Source: Aureimonas psammosilenae
Lineage (GTDB): Bacteria > Pseudomonadota > Alphaproteobacteria > Rhizobiales > Rhizobiaceae
Assembly (NCBI RefSeq): GCF_009176975.1
Contig: NZ_WEZG01000002.1
Location: forward strand, 372,001-436,000
Length of the DNA stretch: 64,000 nucleotides
Reading direction: 5' to 3'
The stretch's first letter is position 1; every line of letters begins with the position of its first letter. The notes beneath the pieces are model-generated. The model had not been told where the DNA came from. It did no database searches and saw nothing but the letters and a program-made list of their open reading frames with translations. This document shows positions 29,389 through 39,873 of the stretch, piece after piece. Position numbers and translations under genes: made by a program.

Positions 29389-30065
29389 AGGGCGGCTCGT
29401 CCCGGCAGTTCCCCCTTCATCTGCCCCATCATCCTTCGCTGACGCGCGACGATCTCATCGTGACGGACGCCAACGCCATGGCGGTCGCGGCCGTCGATGC
29501 TTGGCCGGAATGGCAGCATCCCGTGACGCTGGTGGTCGGCCCGGAAGGCGCCGGCAAGTCGCATCTGGCGGCGGCGTGGCGCGAAATGGCAGGGGCGATT
29601 GATTTCGACGGGCGTCTTCCGGAAGAACGACGCTTCGCCGTCGTGGTCGACGATCTCGATAACTGGGACGGGGCGGAGGAGCGATTGTTCGATCTCCTCA
29701 ACGCCGCGCGTCTCGGTGGCGGATTCGTGCTGGCCACGGCGCGGCGTCGCCCGACCGAGATGAGTTTTCGCCTGCCCGATCTCCTGTCGCGCCTTCGCGC
29801 CGCGACGCTGACAGACATCGCGCCGCCGGACGAGGATCTGCTGCGCGGCGTTCTCGCCAAGCTTTTCGCGGACCGTCAGCTTGCCGTCGAGCCGAAGCTG
29901 ATCGACTATCTGGCCGATCGCATGGAACGCTCGCTCGCCGCCGCACGTCGTCTCGTGGATCGCATCGACCAGCAGGCCCTTGCGGACAAGGCGCGTGTGA
30001 CGCGTGGGTTAATCGGGCGCGTACTGGCGGAGGAAGAATCCGGCGACGCCGAAAGATTGTCGTGA
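29385..30065 (+). CDS. hdaA: HdaA, DnaA-related replication regulator
   Basis: DnaA-like protein without DNA-binding domain; in Caulobacter HdaA, with the sliding clamp, promotes inactivation of DnaA-ATP. In 226 residues: an N-terminal clamp-binding-type segment (SRQFPLHLP, with a QFPL core), Walker [11 protein letters not shown], Walker [10 protein letters not shown] and a small helical lid ([18 protein letters not shown]). It sits between perM (ATGA overlap) and ppk, the usual alphaproteobacterial place for hdaA. Confidence 0.88.
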   Translation: MKGGSSRQFPLHLPHHPSLTRDDLIVTDANAMAVAAVDAWPEWQHPVTLVVGPEGAGKSHLAAAWREMAGAIDFDGRLPEERRFAVVVDDLDNWDGAEERLFDLLNAARLGGGFVLATARRRPTEMSFRLPDLLSRLRAATLTDIAPPDEDLLRGVLAKLFADRQLAVEPKLIDYLADRMERSLAAARRLVDRIDQQALADKARVTRGLIGRVLAEEESGDAERLS

Positions 30066-30135
30066 AACTCGCATAAAGAGGCGCGAAAATGCGCTCCGAC
30101 AGGCGGGGCTTCTGATTCGGGAAGGGCGGGGACCA

Positions 30136-32517
30136 GTGCAGAAGGTTGACGGATCGGCGGAAGTGGAAAGCTCGGTGGCGCGGGACGACAATCCGGTGGA
30201 AACGGCGACTGTCGTCGCGGAGCCGCGCCGACGCCCGGCCGCCCGGCGTAAGCCCGAGGCGGAAGGAACGGCGTCGCCGCAAACCATCGCCGATGTCGCC
30301 AGCATCAAGGAGCGACTGGAAGCCAATCTCGCGGATGCGAAGTCGCCGGTCTTTTCCGAACCCGCTTCGGCGGTGGAACTTCCGGCCGACCGCTTCATCA
30401 ACCGCGAGATTTCCTGGCTGCAGTTCAATCGCCGCGTTCTGGAGGAATCGCAGAACACCTCGCATCCGCTCCTCGAACGGTTGCGCTTCCTGTCGATCTC
30501 GGCCGGCAACCTCGACGAGTTCTTCATGGTGCGCGTCGCGGGCCTCGCCGCGCAGGTTCGCGCCAGCATCACCCTGAAGAGCGACGACGGACTGACCCCG
30601 CAGGAGCAGTTGAATTCGGTTCTGGCCGAGGTCGATCTACTCCAGCAGCAGCAGCAGGCCTCGCTCGCCATTCTGGTGAAGGAACTGAGCGCCGAGAATA
30701 TCCACATCGTGTCAGCCGGCGACCTGCCGCCGTCCGAGCGCCAATGGCTTGAGCAGCATTTCAACGAGGGCATCTTCCCGGTGCTGACGCCCTTATCGGT
30801 CGATCCGGCGCACCCGTTCCCCTTCATCCCCAATCTCGGCTTTTCCGTCGCGCTGGCCTTGGTGCGCGATCGCGACGGGCAGAAGATGAGCGCGCTTCTG
30901 CGCTTGCCGGTCGCGCTGCCGCGCTTCGTGGAACTGCCGCCGCAGCAGGACGCCGCCGCTTCCTTGCGCTTCGTGCCGATGGAAAGCGTGGTGGCGCTCT
31001 TTATCGGCCGGCTCTTCCCCGGCTACCGCGTGCGCGGGTCGGGCACGTTCCGCATCATCCGCGACTCGGACATCGAGGTCGAGGAAGAGGCCGAGGACCT
31101 CGTGCGCTTGTTCGAAACCGCCTTGAAGCGCCGTCGGCGGGGCCGGGTGATCCGCATCGAGTTCGATGCGTCCATGCCCGAAGACCTGCGCAACTTCGTC
31201 GCTAGCGAGGCCGGAGTGTCGGAATCGCGCATTTCGGTTCTGGACGGCATGCTGGCGCTGGAAGCGGTGTCGCAGATCGTCAAATGCCCGCGCGAGGACC
31301 TGAAGTTCGTTCCTTATATCCCGCGGTTTCCCGAGCGCATCCGCGAGCAGAACGGCGACTGCTTCGCGGCCATCCGCCAGAAGGATATCGTGATCCACCA
31401 CCCGTATGAGAGCTTCGACGCGGTGGCGCAGTTCCTGCGGCAGGCGGCGCACGACCCGAACGTCATAGCCATCCGCCAGACGCTCTATCGTACCTCGGCC
31501 GACTCGCCGATCGTGCGCGCCCTGGTGGATGCGGCGGAAGCCGGCAAGTCCGTCACGGCGCTGATCGAGATCAAGGCGCGCTTCGACGAGGAAGCCAACA
31601 TCCGCTGGGCGCGCGACATGGAGCGTGCCGGCGTGCAGGTGGTCTTCGGCTTCATCGAGAAGAAGACCCACGCGAAGATGTCCCTCGTGGTGCGCCGCGA
31701 GGAAGGCAAGCTCGTCAATTTCGTGCATGTGGGAACGGGCAACTACCACCCGATCACGGCGAAGATCTATACCGATCTCAGCTACTTCACCTGCGATCCG
31801 GACATCGCGCACGATGTGCTTCTCGTATTCAACTACATCACTGGCTATGCCGAGCCGACGAGCCTGAAGAAGCTCGCCGTGTCGCCGCTGACCATGCGCA
31901 AGCGCATCCTCGACGAGATCGAGGCCGAGGTCGTGCATGTAAGAGCAGGGCGCCCCGGCCAGATCTGGATGAAGATGAATTCGCTGGTCGATCCGCAGAT
32001 CATCGACGCGCTCTACCATGCCAGCCAGGCGGGGGTGGAGATCGATCTGATCGTTCGCGGCATCTGCTGCCTCCGACCGCGCGTTCCGGGCCTGTCCGAC
32101 AACATCCGCGTGAAGTCGATCGTCGGCCGTTTTCTGGAGCACAGCCGCATCTATTGCTTCGGCAACGGCGTCGGCTTGCCTTCCGACCGGGCGAAAGTCT
32201 ACATGAGTTCCGCCGACCTCATGCCGCGCAATCTGGACCGCCGGGTGGAAGTCATGGTTCCGATCACCAATCCGACCGTTCACAGCCAGATCCTGTCGCA
32301 GATCATGCTCGGCAACATTCTCGACAACCAGCAAAGCTGGTCGGTGCTTTCCGACGGCGCATCGCGTCGCATCGTTCCGTCCGAGAACGAGCAACCCTTC
32401 AACACCCAGCGCTATTTCATGACCAATCCGAGCCTTTCGGGGCGCGGCAAGGCCCTGAAGTCGGACGCGCCGAGACTGATCGCAAGGCAGCGTGCAGAAC
32501 ATTCCCGCTACGATTGA
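30136..32517 (+). CDS. ppk: Polyphosphate kinase 1
   Basis: Reversibly polymerises the gamma-phosphate of ATP into polyphosphate. The 793-residue protein has [16 protein letters not shown] and the catalytic domains with the autophosphorylated histidine, H531 in [10 protein letters not shown]. The usual length is about 690-730; the extra part is an N-terminal low-complexity leader (about 1-85, basic and Ala/Pro-rich). GTG start at 30136; the conserved core begins at [12 protein letters not shown], so a later start cannot be excluded. It overlaps ppx by 26 nt. Confidence 0.94.
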   Translation: MQKVDGSAEVESSVARDDNPVETATVVAEPRRRPAARRKPEAEGTASPQTIADVASIKERLEANLADAKSPVFSEPASAVELPADRFINREISWLQFNRRVLEESQNTSHPLLERLRFLSISAGNLDEFFMVRVAGLAAQVRASITLKSDDGLTPQEQLNSVLAEVDLLQQQQQASLAILVKELSAENIHIVSAGDLPPSERQWLEQHFNEGIFPVLTPLSVDPAHPFPFIPNLGFSVALALVRDRDGQKMSALLRLPVALPRFVELPPQQDAAASLRFVPMESVVALFIGRLFPGYRVRGSGTFRIIRDSDIEVEEEAEDLVRLFETALKRRRRGRVIRIEFDASMPEDLRNFVASEAGVSESRISVLDGMLALEAVSQIVKCPREDLKFVPYIPRFPERIREQNGDCFAAIRQKDIVIHHPYESFDAVAQFLRQAAHDPNVIAIRQTLYRTSADSPIVRALVDAAEAGKSVTALIEIKARFDEEANIRWARDMERAGVQVVFGFIEKKTHAKMSLVVRREEGKLVNFVHVGTGNYHPITAKIYTDLSYFTCDPDIAHDVLLVFNYITGYAEPTSLKKLAVSPLTMRKRILDEIEAEVVHVRAGRPGQIWMKMNSLVDPQIIDALYHASQAGVEIDLIVRGICCLRPRVPGLSDNIRVKSIVGRFLEHSRIYCFGNGVGLPSDRAKVYMSSADLMPRNLDRRVEVMVPITNPTVHSQILSQIMLGNILDNQQSWSVLSDGASRRIVPSENEQPFNTQRYFMTNPSLSGRGKALKSDAPRLIARQRAEHSRYD

Positions 32518-34024
32518 ACAAAGCGCGCAGGGGCGCATCGCAGGACGAAAGCCTGTCGCCGTGGTCGACATCGGCTCGAACTCGGTGCGCCTCGTCCTCT
32601 ACGAGGGCAACAACCGCGCGCTGACCATGCTGTTCAACGAGAAGGTCCTGTCCGGTCTCGGCAAGGGCATCGCGCAGACCAACAAGTTGGACGAGCGCTC
32701 CGTCGCGAGCGCGCTCGGCGCCCTGAAGCGCTTTCGCAAGCTGATCGATCAGGCCGGCGTCGAGGAGGTTTATCCGCTCGCGACGGCGGCCGCCCGCGAA
32801 GCCTCCAACGGCCCGGACTTCGTGCGCGCCGCCGAAGAAGCGATCGGCACGCCGATCCGCATCCTTTCCGGCCAGGATGAGGCCTTCTATGCCGCGCAAG
32901 GGGTGATAGCGGGCTTCCATGTGCCGAACGGCGTCGCCGGCGATATGGGCGGCGGCAGCCTTGAACTCGTGGACATGGCGAATGGGCGAATCGGCACGGG
33001 GCTGACCCTGCCGCTCGGCGGTCTGCGGCTTCAGGATCTGTCCGGCAACGACATTTCCAAGGCGAAAGCGATCGCCGATTCCGAAGTCGCCAATTGCGGC
33101 ATGACGGGGCTTGCCGAGGGCCGTCCCTTCTTCGCCGTCGGCGGCACGTGGCGCAACCTCGCTAAGCTTCACATGGAGCAGCGCCGTTATCCGCTCCACG
33201 TGATGCACGGCTACGAGGTGGCGGCGAGCGACTGGCTGACCTTCCTCGATATGGTGGTGAAGGGTGATCCCGAGAAGCTTCCTGGCATCGCCGCCGTGTC
33301 GAAGCCGCGCCGGGCGCTTCTGGCCTATGGCGCGGTGGCGCTCCAGGCGGTCTTGCGCCACCTGCGCCCATCGAGCGTCGTTCTATCCGCGCTCGGCGTG
33401 CGCGAAGGCTTCCTTCATACGCTTCTGACCGAAGAAGAACGGCGCAAGGACCCCTTGCTGGAGGCCTCGCGCGAATTCTCCATTCTGCGCTCGCGCTCGC
33501 CGCGCCATTCGGAAGAACTGGTGTCCTTCTGCCAGCGTACCTTCGAGACGCTCGGCATCGAGGAAACGCCCGACGAGGAGCGACTTCGCGCCGCCGCCTG
33601 CCTTTTGTCCGATGTCGGCTGGCGCGCCCATCCCGATTATCGCGGGCCGCAGAGCCTTTCGATGCTGGCGCACGCGTCCTTCTCGGCGGTGGATCATGCC
33701 GGCCGCGCTTATCTGGGCCTCGCCAGCTATTACCGGCACGAGGGCGACTTCCTGCAGAACGCCATGCCCGAGATGCAGACGCTCGCCGGCCCCCGGCTGA
33801 TGGCGCGGGCGCAGCTTCTCGCGAGCTTGTTCCGCGTCGCCTATGTGCTGACCGCCTCGACGCCCGGCATCTTGGATCGGCTGCGTTGGCGGCCGGATGC
33901 GCGCGGCGGCTTCCGCCTCCTGCTGCCGCCCGATCTCGCCGGCCTCGTCAGCGAGAAGCCGCTCGGGCGGCTGGAGCAGTTCGCCAAGCTGGTGGATCGC
34001 CGCCTTCGCCTGGATATCGGCTGA
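32492..34024 (+). CDS. ppx: Exopolyphosphatase
   Basis: Ppx/GppA phosphatase degrading polyphosphate (and possibly pppGpp). The 510-residue protein has [18 protein letters not shown] at the N-terminus and [13 protein letters not shown] for phosphate binding, then an HD-like helical C-terminal domain (about 320-510). GTG start inside the ppk 3' end gives coupled expression of synthesis and breakdown of polyphosphate. A convergent hairpin with rnd follows. Confidence 0.93.
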   Translation: MQNIPATIEQSAQGRIAGRKPVAVVDIGSNSVRLVLYEGNNRALTMLFNEKVLSGLGKGIAQTNKLDERSVASALGALKRFRKLIDQAGVEEVYPLATAAAREASNGPDFVRAAEEAIGTPIRILSGQDEAFYAAQGVIAGFHVPNGVAGDMGGGSLELVDMANGRIGTGLTLPLGGLRLQDLSGNDISKAKAIADSEVANCGMTGLAEGRPFFAVGGTWRNLAKLHMEQRRYPLHVMHGYEVAASDWLTFLDMVVKGDPEKLPGIAAVSKPRRALLAYGAVALQAVLRHLRPSSVVLSALGVREGFLHTLLTEEERRKDPLLEASREFSILRSRSPRHSEELVSFCQRTFETLGIEETPDEERLRAAACLLSDVGWRAHPDYRGPQSLSMLAHASFSAVDHAGRAYLGLASYYRHEGDFLQNAMPEMQTLAGPRLMARAQLLASLFRVAYVLTASTPGILDRLRWRPDARGGFRLLLPPDLAGLVSEKPLGRLEQFAKLVDRRLRLDIG

Positions 34025-34027
34025 AGG

Positions 34028-34056
34028 CGAGGCTTTCCCACGAAGGGAAGGCCTCG
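34028..34056. terminator. Convergent hairpin ppx/rnd
   Basis: CGAGGCTTTCCC and GGGAAGGCCTCG pair over 12 bp (one G-T) around ACGAA, in the 39-nt gap between the ppx and rnd stops. There is no clear T-run, so strength as a terminator is uncertain. Confidence 0.5.
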
Positions 34057-34063
34057 GGTCGCG

Positions 34064-35218
34064 TCAGGGCAGGCCGACCACGGCCACCTTGCGGTCGCGG
34101 AAGCAAAGCGCCGCGCGGCCGTCCAGAAGATCGAGCGCCCGTTCGCCGAAGATGCGGCGGCGCCAGCCTTCCAGCGCCGGCACGCGGGCATTGTCGCCCT
34201 CGACCGCCAGCTTCTCCAGGTCGTCCGTCGACGCGATGAGCTTGGCGGCGACGCCTTCCTCGTCCACGACGATCTTGAGAAGGACCTTCAGGAACTCCAC
34301 CGCCGCCGCCGTGCCTTCCGGATAGTTCGGCTGCCTCGGGATCGGCGGAAGCTCGGATTTCGGCAGGGCATGAGCCTTGGCGACGGCCGCCAGAAGCGCC
34401 GCCCCGGTCGCGGAGCGCTCGAAACCCTTCGGCAAGGCGCGAAGCCGTCCCATCGCCGCTTCGTCGCGCGGCTGCTGCTGCGCGATCTCGTAGAGCGCGT
34501 CGTCCTTCAGGATGCGGCCGCGCGGCACGTCGCGGCTCCTCGCCTCGCGCTCGCGCCAAGCGGCGATCTCCTTCAGGACGGCGAGTTCGATGGGCTTTCG
34601 CGCCCGCATCTTGAGCCGCTTCCAGGCGTCGTCGGGATGCACGTCGTAGACCTCCGGCGAGGCGAGAACGGCCATCTCCTCGTCCAGCCAGCGCTCGCGC
34701 CCCTCCGATTCGATCCGGCTCCGCAGCAGGCGGTAGACGTCGCGCAGATAGGTCACGTCCGCCAGCGCGTAGGAAAGCTGCTCGGCCGACAAAGGCCGGC
34801 GACGCCAGTCGGTGAAGCGCGAGGTCTTGTCGATCTGGCCGTTCGTGGTCTTGGCGACGAGCTGATCGTAGGCGACGGATTCGCCGAAGCCGCAAACCAT
34901 CGCGGCGACCTGCGTGTCGAACAGCGGCTGCGGAATGATGCCGCCGAGCTTGTAGATGATCTCGATGTCCTGCCGGGCCGCGTGGAACACCTTGACGACG
35001 TTCTCGTCCGCCATCAGCGCGAAGAACGGCGCGAGGTCGAGGCCGGGCGCCAAGGGGTCCACCAGAACCGCGAGGTCGTCGGAAGCCATCTGCACGAGGC
35101 AGAGCTCCGGCCAGAAGGTCGTTTCGCGGATGAATTCGGTGTCGACGGTGACGAACGGCGCCTGCGCCAGGACGGCGCAGGCCTCGGCGAGGGCATCTGT
35201 CGTGGTGATCGTGTCCAT
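34064..35218 (-). CDS. rnd: Ribonuclease D
   Basis: 3'-5' exoribonuclease in tRNA maturation. The 384-residue protein has the DEDD acidic residues: D26/E28 in FVTVDTEFI, an Asp in HAARQDIEIIYKLGG and the Y/D of ALADVTYLRDVY. An HRDC domain (about 205-285: KPIELAVLKEIAAWRE) and a second C-terminal helical domain complete it. ATG at 35218 is chosen by the usual N-terminus. Divergent from aspS, 163 nt between starts. Confidence 0.94.
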   Translation of the reverse strand: MDTITTTDALAEACAVLAQAPFVTVDTEFIRETTFWPELCLVQMASDDLAVLVDPLAPGLDLAPFFALMADENVVKVFHAARQDIEIIYKLGGIIPQPLFDTQVAAMVCGFGESVAYDQLVAKTTNGQIDKTSRFTDWRRRPLSAEQLSYALADVTYLRDVYRLLRSRIESEGRERWLDEEMAVLASPEVYDVHPDDAWKRLKMRARKPIELAVLKEIAAWREREARSRDVPRGRILKDDALYEIAQQQPRDEAAMGRLRALPKGFERSATGAALLAAVAKAHALPKSELPPIPRQPNYPEGTAAAVEFLKVLLKIVVDEEGVAAKLIASTDDLEKLAVEGDNARVPALEGWRRRIFGERALDLLDGRAALCFRDRKVAVVGLP

Positions 35219-35381
35219 GTCCTTCCATAAACGAAGCGCGCGGGCGAGGGGAAGCAAAGCGGCGACCGAATCTTGACAGGACGGGGGCTTGATGTGCTTT
35301 TCCCCGCAACTTCGCCGAAGGCTGGACGCGCGATCCGCGCCGCATTACGGCGTAACGGTAACCGGAAAGACTGAGAACGCC

Positions 35382-37172
35382 ATGCATCGCTATCGCAGCC
35401 ATCACTGCGCAGCCCTCCGCGAGGCCGATGTCGGCACGAACGTTCGCCTGTCGGGCTGGGTGCATCGCGTGCGCGATCACGGCGGCCTTCTGTTTATCGA
35501 CCTGCGCGACCATTACGGGCTGACGCAGATCGTGGTGGACCCCGATTCCGCCGGCTTCAAGACAGCCGAAACGCTGCGCTCGGAATGGGTGGTCAGGATC
35601 GACGGCCTCGTGAAGGCGAGAAGCCCCGAAACCGAGAACGCGCGCCTCGAGACCGGCAAGGTCGAGGTCTTCGCGACCGAGATCGAGGTTCTGTCGGAAG
35701 CCAAGGAACTGCCGCTGCCGGTCTTCGGCGAGCCGGACTATCCGGAGGACGTGCGCCTCAAGTACCGCTTCCTGGACCTGCGCCGCGAAACGCTGCACGC
35801 CAACATCGTGAAGCGCACGCGGATCATCGCCGCCATGCGCCGCCGGATGGGCGAGGCGGGCTTCACGGAGTTCTCGACGCCGATCCTGACGGCCTCCTCG
35901 CCGGAAGGCGCGCGCGACTTCCTTGTGCCGAGCCGCATTCATCCGGGCAATTTCTACGCGCTGCCGCAGGCCCCGCAGCAGTACAAGCAGCTCATCATGA
36001 TGTCGGGCTTCGACCGCTATTTCCAGATCGCGCCCTGTTTCCGCGACGAGGACCCGCGCGCCGACCGCCTGCCGGGCGAGTTCTACCAGCTCGACGTGGA
36101 AATGAGCTTCGTGACGCAGGACGACGTCTTCGCGGCGATGGAGCCGGTGATTCGCGGCGTCTTCCAGGAGTTCGCCGACGGCAAGCGCGTGACGGAAAGC
36201 TTCCCGCGCATTCCGTATGCGGAAGCCATCCGCAAATACGGCTCCGACAAGCCGGACCTGCGCAACCCGATCGAGATGAGCGCGGTGACGGAGCACTTCG
36301 CAGGTTCCGGCTTCAAGGTCTTCGCCAACATGATCGCCAACGATCCGGCGGTGGAAGTCTGGGCGATCCCCGCCAAGACCGGCGGCTCCCGTGCTTTCTG
36401 CGACCGCATGAACTCCTGGGCGCAGGGGCAGGGCCAGCCGGGTCTCGGCTACATCTTCTGGCGCGAGGAAGCGGGCAAGATCGAGGGCGCCGGCCCGGTG
36501 GCCAAGAACATCGGCCCCGAGCGCACCGATGCGATCCGAACTGCGCTTGGCCTGGAGGCCGGCGACGCCTGCTTCTTCGTGGCCGGAAACCCGAAGACCT
36601 TCACCGCCTTCGCGGGCGCGGCGCGCACGCAGGTCGGCGAGGAACTGAACCTTGTGGACCGCGACCAGTTCAAGCTCGCCTGGGTGGTGGACTTCCCGTT
36701 CTACGAATGGAACGAGGACGAGAAGAAGATCGACTTCTCGCACAATCCCTTCTCCATGCCTCAGGGCGGGATGGAGGCGCTGGAAAGCCAGGACCCGCTG
36801 TCGATCAAGGCGTTCCAGTACGACATCGTCTGCAACGGCTTCGAGATCGCCTCGGGCGGCATCCGCAACCAGTTGCCGGAAACCATGGTGAAGGCCTTCG
36901 AGCTTGCTGGCTACACGCGGGCCGATGTCGAGGAGCGCTTCGGCGGCCTCTTCCGTGCGTTCCAGTACGGCGCGCCGCCCCATGGCGGCATGGCGGCGGG
37001 CATCGACCGCGTGGTGATGCTTCTGTGCGGCGTGAAGAACCTGCGCGAGATCACCATGTTCCCGATGAATCAGCAGGCCTACGACCTTCTGATGAGCGCC
37101 CCGGCGGAGGCGACGCCCGCGCAGCTTCGCGAACTCGGCCTTCGCGTCGCGCCGCAAGCGCCCAAAGGCTGA
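35382..37172 (+). CDS. aspS: Aspartyl-tRNA synthetase (likely non-discriminating)
   Basis: Charges tRNA-Asp. The 596-residue protein has an N-terminal OB fold ([20 protein letters not shown]), class II motif 2 ([20 protein letters not shown]), the bacterial GAD insertion (about 290-420) and motif 3 ([12 protein letters not shown]). H33 occupies the position that is His in non-discriminating and Leu in discriminating bacterial AspRS, suggesting that it also charges tRNA-Asn for GatCAB (inference). The ATG at 35382 is set by family alignment. Confidence 0.95.
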   Translation: MHRYRSHHCAALREADVGTNVRLSGWVHRVRDHGGLLFIDLRDHYGLTQIVVDPDSAGFKTAETLRSEWVVRIDGLVKARSPETENARLETGKVEVFATEIEVLSEAKELPLPVFGEPDYPEDVRLKYRFLDLRRETLHANIVKRTRIIAAMRRRMGEAGFTEFSTPILTASSPEGARDFLVPSRIHPGNFYALPQAPQQYKQLIMMSGFDRYFQIAPCFRDEDPRADRLPGEFYQLDVEMSFVTQDDVFAAMEPVIRGVFQEFADGKRVTESFPRIPYAEAIRKYGSDKPDLRNPIEMSAVTEHFAGSGFKVFANMIANDPAVEVWAIPAKTGGSRAFCDRMNSWAQGQGQPGLGYIFWREEAGKIEGAGPVAKNIGPERTDAIRTALGLEAGDACFFVAGNPKTFTAFAGAARTQVGEELNLVDRDQFKLAWVVDFPFYEWNEDEKKIDFSHNPFSMPQGGMEALESQDPLSIKAFQYDIVCNGFEIASGGIRNQLPETMVKAFELAGYTRADVEERFGGLFRAFQYGAPPHGGMAAGIDRVVMLLCGVKNLREITMFPMNQQAYDLLMSAPAEATPAQLRELGLRVAPQAPKG

Positions 37173-37207
37173 TCCCGGCGCGCCGAAAGCGGCCGGGATC
37201 GCCCCGG

Positions 37208-37867
37208 TCACGCGCCTTGGTGGTTCGCCGGGGCGTAGGCGGCCTCAAAGAATGCGAGTTCCAGATCCACGGCGCGGGAAAAGAAGTCCCGCGCTGTTTC
37301 CTGTTCGGCGGGGCCGACGCGGTCGAGTTCGGATCGAAGGAAAGCGACGAAATCCCGGAAGTCGGGATTGTCGTGAAGCGTGATCCATTCCGCGTGGACG
37401 AAATCGGCCGGGAGCGGACTCGGCGCGCGTGAAGCCCAGTCGAGATAAAGCCATTCCGCGACGTTGAGAACGGCGAGGGCCGCCGCGTAGGATCGCGTTT
37501 CGCTCGCCTCAAACATGATCGCCTTGAAGCCGCTCGTCGGCGCAGTGTCGGGGATCGCCCGGCGCTCATCCTCGCTGATCCCGAGTTTCTCGAAGGCGCG
37601 CAGGAAGTACGTGTTCTCCTCGCCCGACACCATCCCAACGAAGCGGCCGAGCCTGAGGCGCGCAGGAAAACTGTCGGAAGACGCGATGGCGGCTCCCAAC
37701 AGGGTCAGGAAGCTGTCCAGGAAGCGGTGGTCCTGAACGAGATAGGACCCCATCACCTCAGCCGATACCGTTCCGTCGAAGATCTCGGTGACGAAGCGAT
37801 GCGAGACCGCCTTCGTCCATGTCTGCTCGTTTTCGCTCCGCAATCGTTCGGAGAAGGAATCGGGCAT
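37208..37867 (-). CDS. TenA family protein without active-site Cys
   Basis: TenA/thiaminase II fold, 219 residues, all helical. Conserved parts are HRFVTEIFDGTVSAEVMGSY, YLVQDHRFLDSFLTLLG and VLNVAEWLYLDWAS. No cysteine occurs anywhere in the protein, so the classical TenA nucleophile is missing; it fits the TenA_E branch, where a glutamate is thought to act. The role is probably thiamin pyrimidine salvage or a related hydrolysis, but no thiamin gene is nearby. The ATG at 37867 has AAGGA 5-6 nt upstream. Confidence 0.85.
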   Translation of the reverse strand: MPDSFSERLRSENEQTWTKAVSHRFVTEIFDGTVSAEVMGSYLVQDHRFLDSFLTLLGAAIASSDSFPARLRLGRFVGMVSGEENTYFLRAFEKLGISEDERRAIPDTAPTSGFKAIMFEASETRSYAAALAVLNVAEWLYLDWASRAPSPLPADFVHAEWITLHDNPDFRDFVAFLRSELDRVGPAEQETARDFFSRAVDLELAFFEAAYAPANHQGA

Positions 37868-37916
37868 CGATGTTCCTTGGTTTATCGACTTTGGAAAATA
37901 GCGCGCGACGAACGGC

Positions 37917-38435
37917 TTACGGGGCCGCGAAAGGAAACTCGCCGGCTGCTTCCCACGGCCCGCCCCGGTAGTGCCAAAGAAGAAGGCCGGTGCCGGTGGC
38001 CTCGAAGGGTTGGAAGCCGGCTTGAAGCTCGGCGAAGAGTTGCTTGGCCTCGCGCGACGGCGCCTTGTTCTGGACCGTGACATGCGGGCGGAAGCCGGCT
38101 GCGTCCTGCGGCGTCAGGCGGCCGGCCCAGCGCGCCGCGAGATCCTTGCGGACCTGCGTCAGTTCGGGGCTCTCAAGGCGATAGGCCGAGCCGTAGCCGA
38201 GAAACACGAGACCCGAAACGCGAAGCGGCAGGGCGGCCATCTGCACCGTGACCTCGCGCAAGGTGGCGGCGATGTCGGCCAGATCCTCGCCCGGCAGGTG
38301 GTGGAACAGCGTCAGATGCGCCGGGATATGGTTGCGCTCCGGCGGAAAATACCGCCGGCGCGCCTCGTCGAAGAAGGCAAAGCTCCGCTCATCGAAGCCG
38401 AGCGTCAGGATGAGCGGTGCCGGTGCTCCCGTCAC
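37917..38435 (-). CDS. 2H phosphoesterase (2'-5' RNA ligase-like)
   Basis: 172-residue 2H phosphoesterase superfamily protein. The two HxTx motifs are HLTLFHH (about 40-46) and HVTVQNK (about 122-128), placed symmetrically as in ThpR/LigT cyclic phosphodiesterases; a tyrosine-rich middle (FLGYGSAYRL) is also typical. Likely hydrolyses a 2',3'-cyclic phosphate, substrate unknown. The start overlaps the stop of the upstream secreted-protein gene by ATGA. Confidence 0.87.
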   Translation of the reverse strand: MTGAPAPLILTLGFDERSFAFFDEARRRYFPPERNHIPAHLTLFHHLPGEDLADIAATLREVTVQMAALPLRVSGLVFLGYGSAYRLESPELTQVRKDLAARWAGRLTPQDAAGFRPHVTVQNKAPSREAKQLFAELQAGFQPFEATGTGLLLWHYRGGPWEAAGEFPFAAP

Positions 38436-39676
38436 TGCGCGGCTGGCACGTCCGTGGCCGTTCCGGCGTCGCCGTCCTGCGCTTCGTCGGGCTCGTCCGT
38501 CGTCTGGTCGTTCGCGGTGACGCGAAGCTGGAGGACGTTCGGCAGGGTCTGCGGCGCGCCCATCACCGCGCCGAGGATCTGCGTCGCCGGAATGGCCTGC
38601 GCCGGATCGATCGAGACGGTCAGCGATTGCGGGTCCTTCAGGAACGCATCCACGGCGCTCGTGACCTGCGCCTGGAAGGCCGGGTTGTTGAGGCTTGCCA
38701 AGGACTGCGGCACGAGCTGCGACAGCGCTGAGATCAGTTGATCGCGGCTCTGGTTGTTCTTCTTGGCGTAGTAGTCGAGAAGCTTGCCGGTCAGCGAAGC
38801 GTCGGTGAAGCTCAGTTGCAGATTACCGATATTGAGCTGCGACATGAGCCCGATGATCGCCATGCCGGAAGACTGCGCCGCCTGCGGATCGGCCGCCATC
38901 TGCTTCTGGATCGTGGCGAGCGAGCGCGCGAAGGCGGGGGTGTAGCCGCCGATCGAATAGGCGAGATCCACCGCACCGACATTCTCGACCGTGAATTGGA
39001 GCGGCTCGACGGCCAGCGCGCCCGTCTTCGGGTCCCAGTTCATTTCCATGGAGCCGGTGCCGGTGAAGCTCTCGTAGCCGATGTCGCGCAGCGTCTTTGC
39101 CGCCTCGTCATCCTGCGGCAGGGCGATGGTGAAGTCGCCGAGGGTCGCTTCCGTCGCGATCTTGCCATCAGTGTCGACGGCGTTGGTGAGGCTGGTCGCG
39201 CCGAGCGTGAGGGCGTCCTTGCCACCCTCGGAAACCTTCAGGCCGTTCACCGCCGCGCTGTCGAAATAATACGGCGCTTCGCCCGGCAGTTTGGAAGGCC
39301 CGGTCTTCCCCGCGATCTGCAGGCCTTCGACCGCCATGCCGTTCGCCACGATCTGCCGGCCGTTTTCCGTCGTATTGATATCGGCGAAGGGGATGCGCGC
39401 GACCTTCCAGCCCTCCGCGTCCGAACCGGTCACGGTTTCGAACGTGACGTCGCCGAGCTTGGCCGCCCCATCGCCCGTGCCGGCCGTGACGCCCTTCAGG
39501 ACGACGTTGTCACCGCTCGACTCTGCGCTGGCGAAGTTCAATGGGAAGGAGGTCTCGGCCGTCACTTCCTTCACGCGGTTGCCGAAGGCCTGGGCGTCGG
39601 CGGCCATGGCCGAGCCGGAGCCGGCAAGAACAAGGGCGAGGCCGGCGAGGATGCCGCGAGTGCGCGAAACTCTCAT
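38432..39676 (-). CDS. Secreted or membrane-anchored protein of unknown function
   Basis: 414-residue exported protein: an N-terminal signal (RGILAGLALVLAGSGSAMA, cleavage likely after AMA), then a long beta-rich region of loosely repeated units (GVTAGTGDGAAKLGDVTFET, LTLGATSLTNAVD, YESFTGTGSMEMNWD) and a C-terminal helical part with an acidic Asp/Glu-rich tail. No cysteine is seen. It may be conserved in Hyphomicrobiales but has no known domain. The ATG at 39676 has AAAGG 6 nt upstream; the longer frame from 39739 lacks a signal-like N-terminus. Cotranscribed with the 2H phosphoesterase. Confidence 0.75.
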   Translation of the reverse strand: MRVSRTRGILAGLALVLAGSGSAMAADAQAFGNRVKEVTAETSFPLNFASAESSGDNVVLKGVTAGTGDGAAKLGDVTFETVTGSDAEGWKVARIPFADINTTENGRQIVANGMAVEGLQIAGKTGPSKLPGEAPYYFDSAAVNGLKVSEGGKDALTLGATSLTNAVDTDGKIATEATLGDFTIALPQDDEAAKTLRDIGYESFTGTGSMEMNWDPKTGALAVEPLQFTVENVGAVDLAYSIGGYTPAFARSLATIQKQMAADPQAAQSSGMAIIGLMSQLNIGNLQLSFTDASLTGKLLDYYAKKNNQSRDQLISALSQLVPQSLASLNNPAFQAQVTSAVDAFLKDPQSLTVSIDPAQAIPATQILGAVMGAPQTLPNVLQLRVTANDQTTDEPDEAQDGDAGTATDVPAAQ

Positions 39677-39873
39677 GAAGAACCTTTGCGTTGGTGGGCC
39701 GTCCGCCGAGGCGAATCGCTCGCGGAAAGGGTCGGGCAAGACTCATCTTCGAATTGCAGGTAAACTGTGGCGGCCTGCGCTGCCAAGATGAGGCGCAACG
39801 GGTTTTCGCCAAGGGGCGGAGAAAAGCATCGCGCGTTTGTTCTCCTCTTGTTCCTGTCCTGCCGCTACCGTAG

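Noticed and set aside
33948-37211. 1087-codon open frame on the minus strand across rnd and aspS
   Set aside because: It is antisense to aspS and in another frame of rnd, both clear housekeeping genes. Composition is Arg/Ala/Gly-rich, typical of GC-driven shadow frames.
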